A stretch of 64,000 nucleotides of DNA from Melastoma dodecandrum (GCA_029817715.1 JARUPY010000173.1:62001-126000); one strand, 5' to 3'. Shown: positions 18,474 to 27,729, numbered from the stretch's first letter. The notes: a model not told the origin generated them from the letters alone. Made by a program: numbers and translations.

Positions 18474-19898
18474 ATGACCTCGGACGCGAACGACCTCTGG
18501 CGGCTCCCCGCGCGCGAAATCGCGGCGCGGGTCGGCGCACGACATGTCTCGGCGCGGCAGATCGCCGCCGCGGCCCTGGCGCGGCTCGAGGCTGTCAACC
18601 CGGCGCTCAACGCGGTCGTCGATCATCGGCCGGCCGAGGTCCTCGCGCAGGCCGACGCCATCGATGCCGCGCTCGCCCGCGGCGAGGCGCCAGGCCCGCT
18701 GTGCGGCGTGCCGGTGACCATCAAGGCGAACGTCGACCAGCGCGGCTTTCCAACCACCAACGGCCTTCTGATGCAGCGCGATCTCGTCGCCGAGGCCGAC
18801 AGCCCCGCCGTCGCCAACCTGCGCGCGGCGGGTGCCGTGCTGCTCGGGCGCACCAACCTGCCGGCCTTCGCGGCGCGCTGGTTCACCAGCAGCCTGGTGC
18901 ACGGCCGCACCGCGAACCCCTGGGATCCGGCGCTGACGCCGGGCGGCTCGTCGGGCGGTGCCAGCGCCGCCGTGGCTGCGGGCATCGGCGCCATCGCGGT
19001 CGGCACCGACATTGCCGGGTCGATCCGCTACCCGGCCTATGCGTGCGGCGTGCACGGGCTGCGCCCGACCTTGGGCCGCGTGCCGGCCTTCAACGCCTCG
19101 ATGCCGGAGCGCACGATCGGCGCGCAGCTTACCGCGGTGACCGGACCGCTCGCCCGCACCATCGGCGACCTGCGCCTCGCGCTCGCGGCAATGGCGACGG
19201 CGAGCCCGCGCGATCCGTGGTCCATGCCCGCGCCGCTCGAAGGCCCGCAGGCGCCGCGTCGCGCCGCGTTCTGCCTGCGCCCGGACGATCTCGCGACGCA
19301 GCCCGAGGTCGCCGCGGCGGTTACGGATGCCGCGCGTCGGCTGACGGCGGCCGGCTGGGCGGTCGAGGAGGTGGCGCATATCCCGCCGCTACGCGAGCCG
19401 GCGGACCTGCAGGGTCGCCTGTGGGTCGGCGAGGCGGCCGCGGCCGGCCTTCCGGCGGCAGCCGAGCGCGAGGGCGACCCCGGCGCGCTCAACTTCCTGC
19501 GCCGCGTGACGGCGCTGCTCGGCGCGTCGGACCCCGACATCGTCGCGAAGACGCTCCGTCGCCGCGCGACATTGCTGCGCGAGTGGTCGCTGTTTCTCGA
19601 GCGCTTTCCCGTGGTGCTCATGCCCGTCTCGGCCGAGCCGCCGTTCCCCGATGATCTCGACATGCAGGGCGAGGCCGCGTTCGCGCGCGTCTGGGAGGCG
19701 CAGATGCCGATGATCGGGCCGCCGCTCCTCGGCTTGCCGGGGCTCGCCGTCGCAACGGGCCTGACGCCGGCAGGCGCGCCGATCGGCGTGCAAGTTATCG
19801 CCGCGCGCTATCGCGAGGACCTCTGCCTCCTGGCAGGCGAAGCGATCGAGGCCGGCGGCGTGCCGTCGACGCCTGTCGACCCGCGTCGCGCGGGCTGA
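18474..19898 (+). CDS. Amidase signature family enzyme
   Basis: An intact 474-residue hydrolase of the amidase signature family. The Ser-cisSer-Lys triad is complete: Lys84 in VTIKANVDQ, Ser159 in [10 protein letters not shown] and nucleophile Ser183 in DIAGSIR. A good Shine-Dalgarno (gagcagga) precedes ATG 18474. Such enzymes hydrolyse carboxamides to acids and ammonia; the substrate cannot be predicted. It converges with the 2OG oxygenase gene, with 10 bp between stops. It belongs to a different branch from the amidase at 61997. Confidence 0.88.
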   Translation: MTSDANDLWRLPAREIAARVGARHVSARQIAAAALARLEAVNPALNAVVDHRPAEVLAQADAIDAALARGEAPGPLCGVPVTIKANVDQRGFPTTNGLLMQRDLVAEADSPAVANLRAAGAVLLGRTNLPAFAARWFTSSLVHGRTANPWDPALTPGGSSGGASAAVAAGIGAIAVGTDIAGSIRYPAYACGVHGLRPTLGRVPAFNASMPERTIGAQLTAVTGPLARTIGDLRLALAAMATASPRDPWSMPAPLEGPQAPRRAAFCLRPDDLATQPEVAAAVTDAARRLTAAGWAVEEVAHIPPLREPADLQGRLWVGEAAAAGLPAAAEREGDPGALNFLRRVTALLGASDPDIVAKTLRRRATLLREWSLFLERFPVVLMPVSAEPPFPDDLDMQGEAAFARVWEAQMPMIGPPLLGLPGLAVATGLTPAGAPIGVQVIAARYREDLCLLAGEAIEAGGVPSTPVDPRRAG

Positions 19899-19908
19899 CC
19901 CACCGCTG

Positions 19909-20801
19909 CTATTTGGCGTCGTGGGAAGATGATGCCCGTGGTGTAGCGCGCGCCGGCGCGCAGCCGGCTGACGCCGTGGCGCATGTTCACGCGATAGCTG
20001 CCGCGCGTGCCTTGCACCGGCCGCGTGTGGACCGCAAAGACGACGGCCTCGCCCTGGCGCAGCGGCACCACCTCGGCGCGCGACTGCATGCGCGGGCGCT
20101 GCTCGGTCAGCACGAACTCGCCGCCCTCGAAGTCGGCGCCGGGCGAGGACAGCAGCACGGCCAGCTGCAGGGGAAAAACATGCTCGCCGTACAGGTCCTG
20201 GTGCAGGCAGTTGTAGTCGTCGGGCCCGTACCGCAGCAGCAGCGGGGTCGGCCGGGTCTGGCCGGCCGCGTGGCAGCGCGCGATGAAAATCCTCGTGCGC
20301 GTCGGGATAGCGGACGGCGATGCCCATCGCATTGTTCCAGCGATTGGCGATCGGCGCGAGGCGCGCGTAGAGCGGCGCGCGCAGGCGGGCGATCGGCGCG
20401 GGCAGCGGATAGGAATAATACTTGTACTCGCCGCGGCCGAAGCCATGGCGCGCCATGACGACCCGGCTGCGGAAGGCGCGCTCGTCGTCGTAGAGGCCGA
20501 CGAGCGCGGCGCATTCATCCGGGGAGAGCAGGGGGCCGGTGGTCGCGCAGCCGTAGGCGTCGAGATCGGCCTCGATGCGCGCCCAGTCGAGATCCTCCCC
20601 TGTGCGGAGCACGGGGGAGGGGGACCGCCGAAGGCGGTGGAGGGGGCTGCCGCCGCTTCCTTCTTCGTCGTTGGGCTGCTTCTCGAGCGCTTTAGTTTTC
20701 GGGATCGAGGCGGCGGGTGCCCCCTCCACCACCCTTCGGGTGGTCCCCCTCCCCCGCTTCGCGGAGGAGGATTCGCTCTCGCCGAAGAGGTCGCCGCTCA
20801 T
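19909..20801 (-). CDS. 2OG-Fe(II) oxygenase (prolyl-hydroxylase-like) carrying repeat A5 (two frame breaks)
   Basis: About 296 residues. The double-stranded beta-helix core shows the iron motif H-x-D in CLHQDLYG and a distal histidine in [10 protein letters not shown], with a downstream arginine for 2-oxoglutarate. The frame breaks at 20286-20289 and 19923-19925. After removing one base at the second, the protein ends GIIFHDAK with a TAG at 19909. Residues about 10-65 are the in-frame translation of palindromic repeat A5. The ATG overlaps the ada stop (ATGA). It is not AlkB by motif, but pairing with ada suggests an alkylation-repair or stress role. Confidence 0.75.
20592..20772. repeat. Palindromic repeat, copy A5, translated in frame
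   Basis: The arms are atcctcccctgtgcggagca...ggtggagggggc and gccccctccaccacc...gcggaggaggat, with a unique centre of about 70 bp. It is wholly inside the 2OG oxygenase gene near its 5' end. The reading frame stays open through it and resumes in the same phase. Confidence 0.8.
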
Positions 20802-21893
20802 TGCCCCGCCTCGCGCTCGATCAGCGCGCGCTTGCGCTCGACGCCCCCAGCGGTAGCCGGACAGGCCGCCGTCCTTGCGCACCACGCGATGGCAGGGAAT
20901 CGCGAAGGCGACAGGGTTCGCCTTGCAGGCGGAGGCCACGGCTCGCACGGCGCGCGGCTCGCCGATCGCCTTGGCGACGTCGGCGTAGCTCGCCGTCGTG
21001 CCGACCGGGATCGCCCGCAGGGCCTGCCACACACGCTGCTGAAATGCGGTGCCGGTGATGTCGAGCGGCAGATCGAGCCCCTTCTTCGGCGCCTCGACGA
21101 AGCCCACCACACGGGCGACCGTCATCTCGAATCCCCTGTCGCCACCGACGAGGTCCGCGTTGGGGAAGCGGTCCTCAAGCCCGCGCACGAGCGTATCGGG
21201 GTCGTCGCCGATCTGGATCGCGCAGACTCCCTTGTCGCTCGCCGCGACCAGGATCGTGCCGAGCGAGCACTCGGCCACCGCGAACTTGATGGTCACGCCC
21301 GTTCCTCCGTTCCTGTAGGCGGTCGGCGTCATGCCGAGGCGCGCGTTCGATGTCTCGTAGAAGCGCGACGACGCGTTGAAGCCGGCGTCGTAGAGCGCGG
21401 CTGTGACGGTTTCGGCCGAGCGCAGGTCGTCGGCGACGCGGGCGGCGCGGTGCGCGCTCGCCCAGGCGCGCGGGGTGACGCCCGTCACCGCCTTGAAGAC
21501 GCGGTGGAAATAATAGGCGCTGAGCCCCGCCGCCTTCGCCAGCGCGTCGAGCGAAGGCATCGTCTCTGCCTCCTGGATCAGCCGGCAGGCGCGAGCGACC
21601 GCCGCGGCATGCCGCTCCGCCTGGCTCGTCGCGTTGGGCTGGCATCGCTTGCAGGGCCGAAACCCCGCCCGTTCGGCGTCGGCGCATGTCGCGTGGAACG
21701 CGACGTTCTTGCGCAACGCGGGCCGCGCCGCGCAGCTCGGCCGGCAATAGACGCCGGTCGTGCGCACCGAATAGACGAAGCTGCCGTCGGCCGAGGCGTC
21801 GCGGTGCCGGTAGGCGGTCCAGCGGGCCTCATCCGGATCGACGGCGGCGGGTCGCGCGATCGGCGCCATCTGAAGATTGTCCATGGGTGTCAT
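20798..21893 (-). CDS. ada: Bifunctional Ada: methyl-DNA transcriptional activator / O6-methylguanine methyltransferase (one frame break)
   Basis: About 364 residues. The N-terminal Ada zinc domain has TGVYCRPSC and FRPCKRCQP; the first cysteine takes methyl from phosphotriesters. The AraC-type HTH is central (LSAYYFHRVFKAVTGVTPRAW). The C-terminal suicide methyltransferase has IPCHRVVRKDG, with the acceptor cysteine. The frame breaks at the C run 20844-20848, just after this motif. Removing one base gives a normal end with a TGA that overlaps the next gene's ATG. Upon methylation Ada would activate its own operon, here including the 2OG oxygenase. Confidence 0.9.
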
Positions 21894-22046
21894 CCTCGTC
21901 GTCCATGAGCGCGGATGTGCGCTCGATCTGGACCAATCATGACGAGCGAGTAGGCGGCTGACACTCCGCCACTTGCTTTCGAAACGAACTTCAAGCGATC
22001 AAGGTCAAGCGTCAGGAAGGGCATGACAAACGCCCGTGTCGTCTCG

Positions 22047-22487
22047 CTAGGGTTTCGAGGCGGCTGCTGTTGGCTTGCCGCCGACAGCGCCGATCTCGCT
22101 ATGCACGATGTCTCTTACTGTCGTGCCATTGACGAAAGTCGACGCGCCGTAGCTCAACATGGCAAAGATGAGCGCAAGGGCTGAGAGAGCTGAGCCAATG
22201 ACTGTCGCGACAATAAGGTTTCTTCCGGAGGCCGACTCCGAGCGCTGCGTATCGATCTTCGACCCCAGCGAGCTGATCGAAGCGCTAAGCAAGTCGATCT
22301 TGCTCTCCAAGCGTACGAGCTTCGTCTCCTGGCGCGCCTCCGACAGCGCGATCTTGTGATCCGTCAAATCAGGCTTTTCGGAACTCATGCTGCCTCCGCC
22401 GTCGGGCCGCGCTCCGAGCGCCCCGACTTTCGCTTCCAATGCCGCGAGGCGCTGATAAACCTCGAAATCGTGAACCTGTGCCGCCAT
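22047..22487 (-). CDS. Hypothetical coiled-coil protein with one C-terminal membrane segment
   Basis: 146 residues. A long heptad-like helix (LVRLESKIDLLSASISSLGS, about residues 56-75) precedes a transmembrane segment (NLIVATVIGSALSALALIFA, about 90-109) and a short tail. This layout resembles phage XhlA-type holin accessory proteins and small bacterial membrane tethers, but I cannot assign a family. GC is lower than the surroundings (about 58% in a counted line). It is 6 bp downstream of the 73-residue gene and surely in the same operon. Confidence 0.6.
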   Translation of the reverse strand: MAAQVHDFEVYQRLAALEAKVGALGARPDGGGSMSSEKPDLTDHKIALSEARQETKLVRLESKIDLLSASISSLGSKIDTQRSESASGRNLIVATVIGSALSALALIFAMLSYGASTFVNGTTVRDIVHSEIGAVGGKPTAAASKP

Positions 22488-22493
22488 GGCAGG

Positions 22494-22715
22494 CTACCCA
22501 GCCTTCTTCCCGTGCGCAAAATCAGCAGCGTCCTTAACCGCCTTTCGGACCTCATCGAGTATGTAATCTTCCAACGCGTCGGCACTCACATTGGCTGGCG
22601 GTTCGATCGGCACGCTAATGTTCAAATATGCAAAGCCGTGCTCAGGTGCGTTCAGCGCGGCTGTGGCTCGCTTCTGCCCAAAATCGAAGCTGAGGTTTGT
22701 CAAGGCGAATTTCAT
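22494..22715 (-). CDS. Hypothetical small protein, 73 residues
   Basis: It starts MKFALTNLSFDFGQKRATAA and contains ALEDYILDEVRKAVKDAADF, a clear amphipathic helix. No signal peptide or cysteines are present. It may be a small helical partner of the coiled-coil membrane protein encoded 6 bp downstream. Codon use is less GC-biased than in the flanking genes, so the pair may have been acquired together. Function unknown. Confidence 0.55.
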   Translation of the reverse strand: MKFALTNLSFDFGQKRATAALNAPEHGFAYLNISVPIEPPANVSADALEDYILDEVRKAVKDAADFAHGKKAG

Positions 22716-22834
22716 ATGGCCACTCTAGGGGGACACTCGGCAGAGTCCAGCGTCATCGAAGACGAACCTGCTTCGTCGCCGTAACGAGCGCAGAGTTTCG
22801 GAGCGCCCGCAGGCGACGGCAATACACCCATCCA

Positions 22835-23089
22835 TCACGCCGCGAGCTGCCGCAGCAGGTCGCCCGGCACGTCGCCGATCGCGCAGATCAGCACCGGCTC
22901 GTGGAAGACGCCGGCGATCGGATCGTTGCGGTCGCGCAAGACGATCGCCCCCGCGTAAAAGGGCACCAGCCCGTCCGCCATGGCGATTGCCGAGCTGCGC
23001 GACAGCGAGCGGCGCGGCGTGCCGGGATGCAGCGCGCCCTTGGCACCGGTAAGGAAAGGGACGACGATATAGGTGGTTGTCAGCGCCAT
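22835..23089 (-). CDS. Hypothetical protein, 84 residues
   Basis: A compact frame starting MALTTTYIVVPFLTGAKGAL with typical high-GC codon use. It has a central block (AIAMADGLVPFYAGAIVLRD) resembling small conserved hypotheticals of Hyphomicrobiales, but no domain is assigned. It is divergent from the following secreted protein gene, with a 160-bp gap. No membrane segment is convincing. Confidence 0.5.
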   Translation of the reverse strand: MALTTTYIVVPFLTGAKGALHPGTPRRSLSRSSAIAMADGLVPFYAGAIVLRDRNDPIAGVFHEPVLICAIGDVPGDLLRQLAA

Positions 23090-23250
23090 GGATTCGGCCT
23101 CGGGTTGAGACTAGAACATAAAGGGAACATTGCCGTCCGGCAACAAAAAATTGGTTAACGGCGGGCACGCCGGCCGTGCTTCTTGACAGGACCGTGTCGC
23201 GGCCCTTTGCGTCGCGTGATCGCGCCACAGCAGCCGAGGGGACGACCCGC

Positions 23251-24385
23251 ATGCGCATCGCTTCGTTGGTCTTGCTCGCGGCCATGGTCGCCGTGACGAC
23301 TCCGGGCATCGCGACGCGCGCGGGCGCCCAAGAGACGTCGGCGCTCCCGACACCCAAGTCCGACGCGCTGGTGACGGTGCTGCGCAGCGACACGGTGGCC
23401 AACGGCATCGCGACGACGCCGGCCGGCCGCATGTTCCTGCCCTTCTCGCGGATCGACGGCAGCGCCGGGCCGCAGGTCGTCGAATGGGTCGGCGGCAGGG
23501 CCGTCCCCTTCCCGGACGCCGCCTGGAAACGGCTGGAAGAGCGGTGACGACCCGGTCCACGCCTTCGTGCGCGTCAACGCGTTGCGGATCGGCCCCGATG
23601 GCGCGCTATGGATCGTCGACGTCGGCGCGCCGGGACTCGGCAACCCGAAGCTGCCGCACGGCCCGAAGATCGTGAAGGTCGACGTCGCCGCCGGCAAGGT
23701 GGATCGCGTCTACGACCTCGACGGCGCGACCGTCGACAAGAGCTTCATCGACGACATCCGATTCCACGGCCCGCTCGCCTACGTCACCGATGCGGGCTCG
23801 CCCGGCGTGATCGTGCTCGATCTCGCCTCCGGGGCGACCCGGCGCGTGCTCGACGGCGATCCGTCCACGACCGCGCAGCGTCCGCTCACGGCCGACGATC
23901 ATGTCCTGCGTGGGCCGGGCGGCAAGCCGGTGCGCATCCACGCCGACCAGCTCGAGGTCTCGCCCGACGGCAAGTTCTTCTACTACCAGCCGGCGAGCGG
24001 GCCGATGTCGCGCATCGCCACCCGCTATCTCGACGACCCGAAGCTGTCGGCGAAGGAGCTCGCCAAGCACGTCACCACCTTCGCCAAGACCCCCTCGACG
24101 GGCGGCACGGCGATCGACGCCAACGGCACGATCTACGTCAGCGACGTCGACAAGCGCCGGGTGCTGGCGATCCGCGCCGACGGCACCAAGTCCTTGCTGG
24201 TCGAGGATCCGCGCCTCTTGTGGGTCGATGCGATGTGGATCGACGCGGCCGGCGATCTCTTCATGCCGGCCGCGCAGCTCGATCGGATGGCGCCGTTCAA
24301 CGGCGGCGTCTCCAGGGTTCGGTATCCGGTCTTCGTCTACAAGACGAAGATCGGCGTCGGGCCGCCGCCGAGCGATCATCCTTAG
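23251..24385 (+). CDS. Secreted major royal jelly protein (MRJP/Yellow)-related beta-propeller (one frame break)
   Basis: About 377 residues. The signal peptide is RIASLVLLAAMVAVTTPGIA, giving a periplasmic or extracellular protein. Propeller motifs of the bacterial MRJP family are present: ANGIATTPAGRMFLPF, LWIVDVGAPG, IDDIRFHGPLAYVTDAGSPG and STGGTAIDANGTIYVSD. The frame breaks at the A run 23527-23529; removing one base joins the two parts. Bacterial members are believed to bind or act on small molecules, possibly lactones, but their activity is not settled. It converges with the metal-dependent hydrolase gene. Confidence 0.75.
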
Positions 24386-24413
24386 AAGGACGGCGAGAAC
24401 CGTCAGGCCCGGG

Positions 24414-25247
24414 TCAGAACGTCCGCGTCTCGCCCGGCTGCATGACGACGATCTTCGTCGACAGATTGGGCCCCATCGCGCGGATCAATTCCTCGGGCGT
24501 CCCTTTGAGCAGCGGCGTCGTCCCGTAATGCATCGGGATCGCGTAGCGCGGGCGCAGATACGCCCTTAGCGCGTAGGCGGCCATCGCCGGATCCATCGTG
24601 TAGTTCCCGCCGATCGGGATCATGACGAGGTCGGGATGATACATCTCGGCGATGAGCCGCATGTCGCTGAACGCGGCCGTATCGCCCATGTGGTAGATCG
24701 TGAAGCCGTTCTCGAGCCGGATGACGTAGCCGACCGGCTCTCCGCCGGGGTACGAGAACGGCTTGCCGGTGAACGGGTTCAAGTGCAGGAACTCGGACGA
24801 GTGGTCGGCGTGGACCATGGTGATCCGGATGCCGGGGCCGAGCGGCGTCACGGTCCCGCCCTTGTTCATCTTCGGCGCATGATCGGCATCGAGCAGGCCC
24901 AGGGTGGTGAACGTATCTTGGAGGCCGGCCGGCGCATAGACCTTCGCGTCGTTGGTCTTCGACAGCTCGAACGTGTCGCCGACGTGATCGAGATGGCCGT
25001 GCGTGACGAGGATGAGGTCGAGATGACCGAGCTTGGCGAGATCCTTCCACTCGGCCGGCGTCTTCGGATTGTGGGTGATGAAGGGATCGATCTGGATCAC
25101 CTTGCCGCCCGGCGTCGTGATCCGCATCGCCGACTGCCCGAGCCACAGGACCTGGACCTTGCCGGCGGGGGCCGGCGGCTCCTGGGCGAAGGCCGGCGCC
25201 GCAAGCAAAGCGAGCAGCGCGAGGACGACGCCGGCGATCGTGCGCAT
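24414..25247 (-). CDS. Secreted metallo-beta-lactamase-fold hydrolase (UPF0173/UlaG-like)
   Basis: An intact 277-residue protein. A signal peptide (VVLALLALLAAPAFAQ) directs it to the periplasm. The metal-binding motif T-H-G-H-L-D-H-V-G-D is complete, and later histidines (VHADHSS, YHMGDTAAF, IPMHYGT) fit a dinuclear site. The family includes lactonases and phosphodiesterases of unknown physiological substrate. It lies just downstream of sdhB on the same strand (23 bp) and may be read from the same transcript. Confidence 0.85.
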   Translation of the reverse strand: MRTIAGVVLALLALLAAPAFAQEPPAPAGKVQVLWLGQSAMRITTPGGKVIQIDPFITHNPKTPAEWKDLAKLGHLDLILVTHGHLDHVGDTFELSKTNDAKVYAPAGLQDTFTTLGLLDADHAPKMNKGGTVTPLGPGIRITMVHADHSSEFLHLNPFTGKPFSYPGGEPVGYVIRLENGFTIYHMGDTAAFSDMRLIAEMYHPDLVMIPIGGNYTMDPAMAAYALRAYLRPRYAIPMHYGTTPLLKGTPEELIRAMGPNLSTKIVVMQPGETRTF

Positions 25248-25270
25248 GGGTCGCCTCCGCAGGTGGCGGG

Positions 25271-26050
25271 TCAGACCTGCCGCTCGACCATCTTCAACTT
25301 GAGTTCGGCGATCGCCTTGGCGGGGTTGAGGCCCTTGGGGCAGGTCTTGGCGCAGTTCATGATGGTGTGGCAGCGATAGAGGCGGAACGGGTCCTCGACG
25401 AAATCGAGCCGCTCGCCGGTCGCCTCGTCGCGCGAATCGATGAGCCAGCGATAGGCCTGCAGCAGGACCGCCGGCCCGAGATAGCGGTCGCCGTTCCACC
25501 AATAGGACGGGCAGGACGTGGAGCAACAGGCGCAGAGGATGCACTCGTAGAGCCCGTCGAGCTTCTCGCGGTCGGCCGGCGCCTGGCGCCACTCCTTCTC
25601 GGGGGACGGCGTCTTGGTCTGCAGCCAGGGCTGGATCGACGCGTGTTGCGCGTAGAAGCCGGTGAGATCGGGCACCAGGTCCTTGACGACCATCATGTGC
25701 GGCAGCGGGTATATGCGGATCGGCCCCGTCACCTCGGCCATGCCCTTGATGCAGGCCAGCGTGTTGGTGCCGTCGATATTCATCGCGCACGAGCCGCAGA
25801 TGCCTTCGCGGCAAGAGCGGCGGAAGGTGAGCGTCGCATCGACCTTCGATTTGATCCAGATGATCGCGTCGAGGATCATCGGCCCGCAATCGTCGGTGTC
25901 GACGAAGAACGTGTCGATGCGCGGGTTCTGTCCGTCCTCGGGGTTCCAGCGGTAGACGCGGAACTCGCGGATGTTCGTCGCGCCGGCCGGTTTCGGCCAG
26001 GTTTTGCCGGTGCCGACGCGGGAATTCTTGGGGAGAGTGAGCTGGACCAT
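25271..26050 (-). CDS. sdhB: Succinate dehydrogenase iron-sulfur subunit
   Basis: An intact 259-residue subunit of complex II, which passes electrons from FAD to ubiquinone. All three clusters can be placed: 2Fe-2S in [13 protein letters not shown], 4Fe-4S in [13 protein letters not shown], and 3Fe-4S in [15 protein letters not shown]. The ubiquinone-site tryptophan region ([12 protein letters not shown]) is present. In most alphaproteobacteria sdhB directly follows sdhA. Here 1.7 kb carrying vapBC and an AT-rich gene separates them, so sdhB must have its own promoter or rely on a long transcript. Confidence 0.96.
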   Translation of the reverse strand: MVQLTLPKNSRVGTGKTWPKPAGATNIREFRVYRWNPEDGQNPRIDTFFVDTDDCGPMILDAIIWIKSKVDATLTFRRSCREGICGSCAMNIDGTNTLACIKGMAEVTGPIRIYPLPHMMVVKDLVPDLTGFYAQHASIQPWLQTKTPSPEKEWRQAPADREKLDGLYECILCACCSTSCPSYWWNGDRYLGPAVLLQAYRWLIDSRDEATGERLDFVEDPFRLYRCHTIMNCAKTCPKGLNPAKAIAELKLKMVERQV

Positions 26051-26151
26051 GGGGCGTTCCGTTGCGCTGCCTGCTGGTTAAATCGTTTGGCACGGATGTC
26101 CAGAGTGGAAGCGCTCAAGGGTGCGAGGCTTTTGCACGCAGCGACAAGACC

Positions 26152-26182
26152 TTGGCGCTGGCAGCAGATGCAGCGTATATAC
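26152..26182 (+). promoter_or_regulatory. vapBC promoter with overlapping palindromic operator
   Basis: A -35-like TTGGCG (26152-26157) and a -10-like TATATA (26176-26181) are 18 bp apart. The perfect palindrome GTATATAC (26175-26182) overlies the -10 box, 26 bases before the vapB ATG. VapB-family antitoxins typically bind such short palindromes with VapC to repress their own operon, so autoregulation is likely. The hexamer match is only moderate. Confidence 0.5.
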
Positions 26183-26208
26183 GGCCCGTGCTCGCAAGGA
26201 GCGACCGC

Positions 26209-26466
26209 ATGACCCGGACAGCCAAGATCTTCATGTCGGGCAACTCGCAGGCCGTGCGCCTGCCCAAGGAGTTTCGCTTCGACGTCGACGAAGTCGAGAT
26301 CACCCGCGAAGGCGATGCCGTGGTGCTGCGCCCGCGCCAAAGCTCGGACGAGCGATGGCAAAAACTCATTGACGCTCTCGGTGACGGTTTCAGCGAAGAC
26401 TTCATGGCCAATGGCCGCGAGCAGCCGCAGATGCCGCCGGACGATCCAAACGAAATGTTTGATTGA
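26209..26466 (+). CDS. vapB: AbrB/SpoVT-type antitoxin VapB
   Basis: An 85-residue antitoxin. The N-terminal swapped-hairpin DNA-binding domain is clear (AKIFMSGNSQAVRLPKEFRF), as in VagC/VapB proteins. The acidic C-terminus (about residues 45-85) would bind and block the toxin. aaggag at 26196 is a strong ribosome binding site. The TGA overlaps the toxin ATG (TGATG), so the two are co-translated. It lies on the strand opposite to the sdh genes. Confidence 0.9.
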   Translation: MTRTAKIFMSGNSQAVRLPKEFRFDVDEVEITREGDAVVLRPRQSSDERWQKLIDALGDGFSEDFMANGREQPQMPPDDPNEMFD

Positions 26467-26873
26467 TGCGCTATCTGCACGACACGAACGCGGTCATCGC
26501 GTTCGTTGGCAAGACCTCATTGCTCCTCCTTCAGCGCCTACGCTCCGAGCGCTTCGACGAAATCGGCCTCTCATCGATTGTCGTTCACGAGCTGGCCTTC
26601 GGCGCCTACCGCAGCGGCAAGGTCGGGTTCAACCTATCGAGACTGCAAACGCTGACGCGCGAAATGGCGGTCGTGGACTTCACGTTGGAAGACGGCCGCG
26701 TCGCGGGCGAGATTCGTGCCGATCTCGCGCGAGTCGGCAAAGCGATTGGGCCCTACGACCTGCTGATAGCTGGACAGGCCAAGGCCCGAGACCTCTGCGT
26801 GGTGACGAACAACACGCGCGAATTCAATCGTGTCGCGGGACTCAGGCTTGAGGATTGGACGGCGCCGCCATGA
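26466..26873 (+). CDS. vapC: PIN-domain ribonuclease toxin VapC
   Basis: An intact 135-residue PIN-domain protein. Acidic metal-site residues are seen in LHDTNAVI, VHELAFGAYR and GPYDLLIAGQA, and a late NTREFNRVAGL motif is typical of the FitB/VapC group. Family members cleave tRNA or rRNA when not bound by antitoxin. It is translationally coupled to vapB. The gene ends 3 bases before the end of the opposing AT-rich gene, so the two converge. It forms part of the islet between sdhB and sdhA. Confidence 0.9.
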   Translation: MRYLHDTNAVIAFVGKTSLLLLQRLRSERFDEIGLSSIVVHELAFGAYRSGKVGFNLSRLQTLTREMAVVDFTLEDGRVAGEIRADLARVGKAIGPYDLLIAGQAKARDLCVVTNNTREFNRVAGLRLEDWTAPP

Positions 26874-26876
26874 TCC

Positions 26877-27669
26877 TTAAGACGTCCCTGATTCGTCGAT
26901 GATCGATTTGAATTGCGCAAAAACATCCGCGTCTAGATCTACTGTAAGTATATTGTTTCCTTTGAGTATCTCGTTTATATCTCCGATTTTCCTCAGGCCG
27001 GGCGCGGCTATGACAGATATGGAGCGAATACTGCCAAAGCGATAACAAATACTTTGGCCAACGGCTGTAATTACGTTATGCAGACTCGCGTCCGGCTTGA
27101 CCTCGATAATCAAGGTCGCGCCCGAAGGCGTTGTCCGGATCAAATCGGGCAACCAAGGCCTACCATCAGCCGTCCGGCATCTCAATTTCTTTAAAATCGC
27201 CTCAATTTTCTGTACAAGCGGACCTTGCCTATCCTCCCAGACCGCCTCGGATCGCGTACCAGACGGTTTAGCAGTAGTCTTTCCATGACTAGACCGCGCA
27301 GGAACAAGGCTCTCCCAAAACGTGCGCCTACGTTTTTCGGGGGCTAGACCGAAGCCCTGAAGAAGTTGTATATACGCGGCTTCCATTGCCGGGGGTTTCA
27401 TCGGGTCGGCGCCCGAGCACACGGCTAATAGCAGGATCAGTTTGCTTACCGTCCTTATCGTGGTCTGCATCGTGAGCTTCAAAATTATTGCGAGCATATC
27501 CAGCAAATCTGCTTGGAACGAAGACAAAATCATCCGCCGTGTCTGCAACAACAAAATTGTGACCGCGACTCATTAGATCCAAAGCTCTTTGATCTCGCTC
27601 GAAGAGCCTATCTACGAAATAAGTGCAGTTCTCACTTAGTTGTTTTAGAGTTGCAACGAGTTCTCGCAT
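26877..27669 (-). CDS. Putative PD-(D/E)xK nuclease-like protein, AT-rich (one frame break)
   Basis: About 263 residues. The C-terminal half carries a PD-(D/E)xK-like core: PDLI, then IIEVKP 14 residues later, then GQSICYR. The first half includes FVPSRFAGYARNNFEAHDAD and DPAISRVLGRRP, reminiscent of restriction-type nucleases, though I cannot name a family. The frame breaks at the G run 27391-27395 (C run on the coding strand). Removing one base joins DETPAMEAAYIQLL smoothly. GC in three counted 60-base lines is 38-42%, far below the neighbourhood, which indicates recent transfer. It converges with vapC and lies between sdhB and sdhA. No methyltransferase partner is visible. Confidence 0.6.
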
Positions 27670-27729
27670 ATACGAATCTTTCGATCAAAAATCACTAAAA
27701 ATTGACACTCGACTAGCGAGACTTCACGA

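Noticed and set aside
19389..21893. A single 834-residue Ada-oxygenase fusion protein on the minus strand
   Set aside because: It is produced by the frame break at 20844-20848. The corrected reading gives two proteins overlapping by ATGA.
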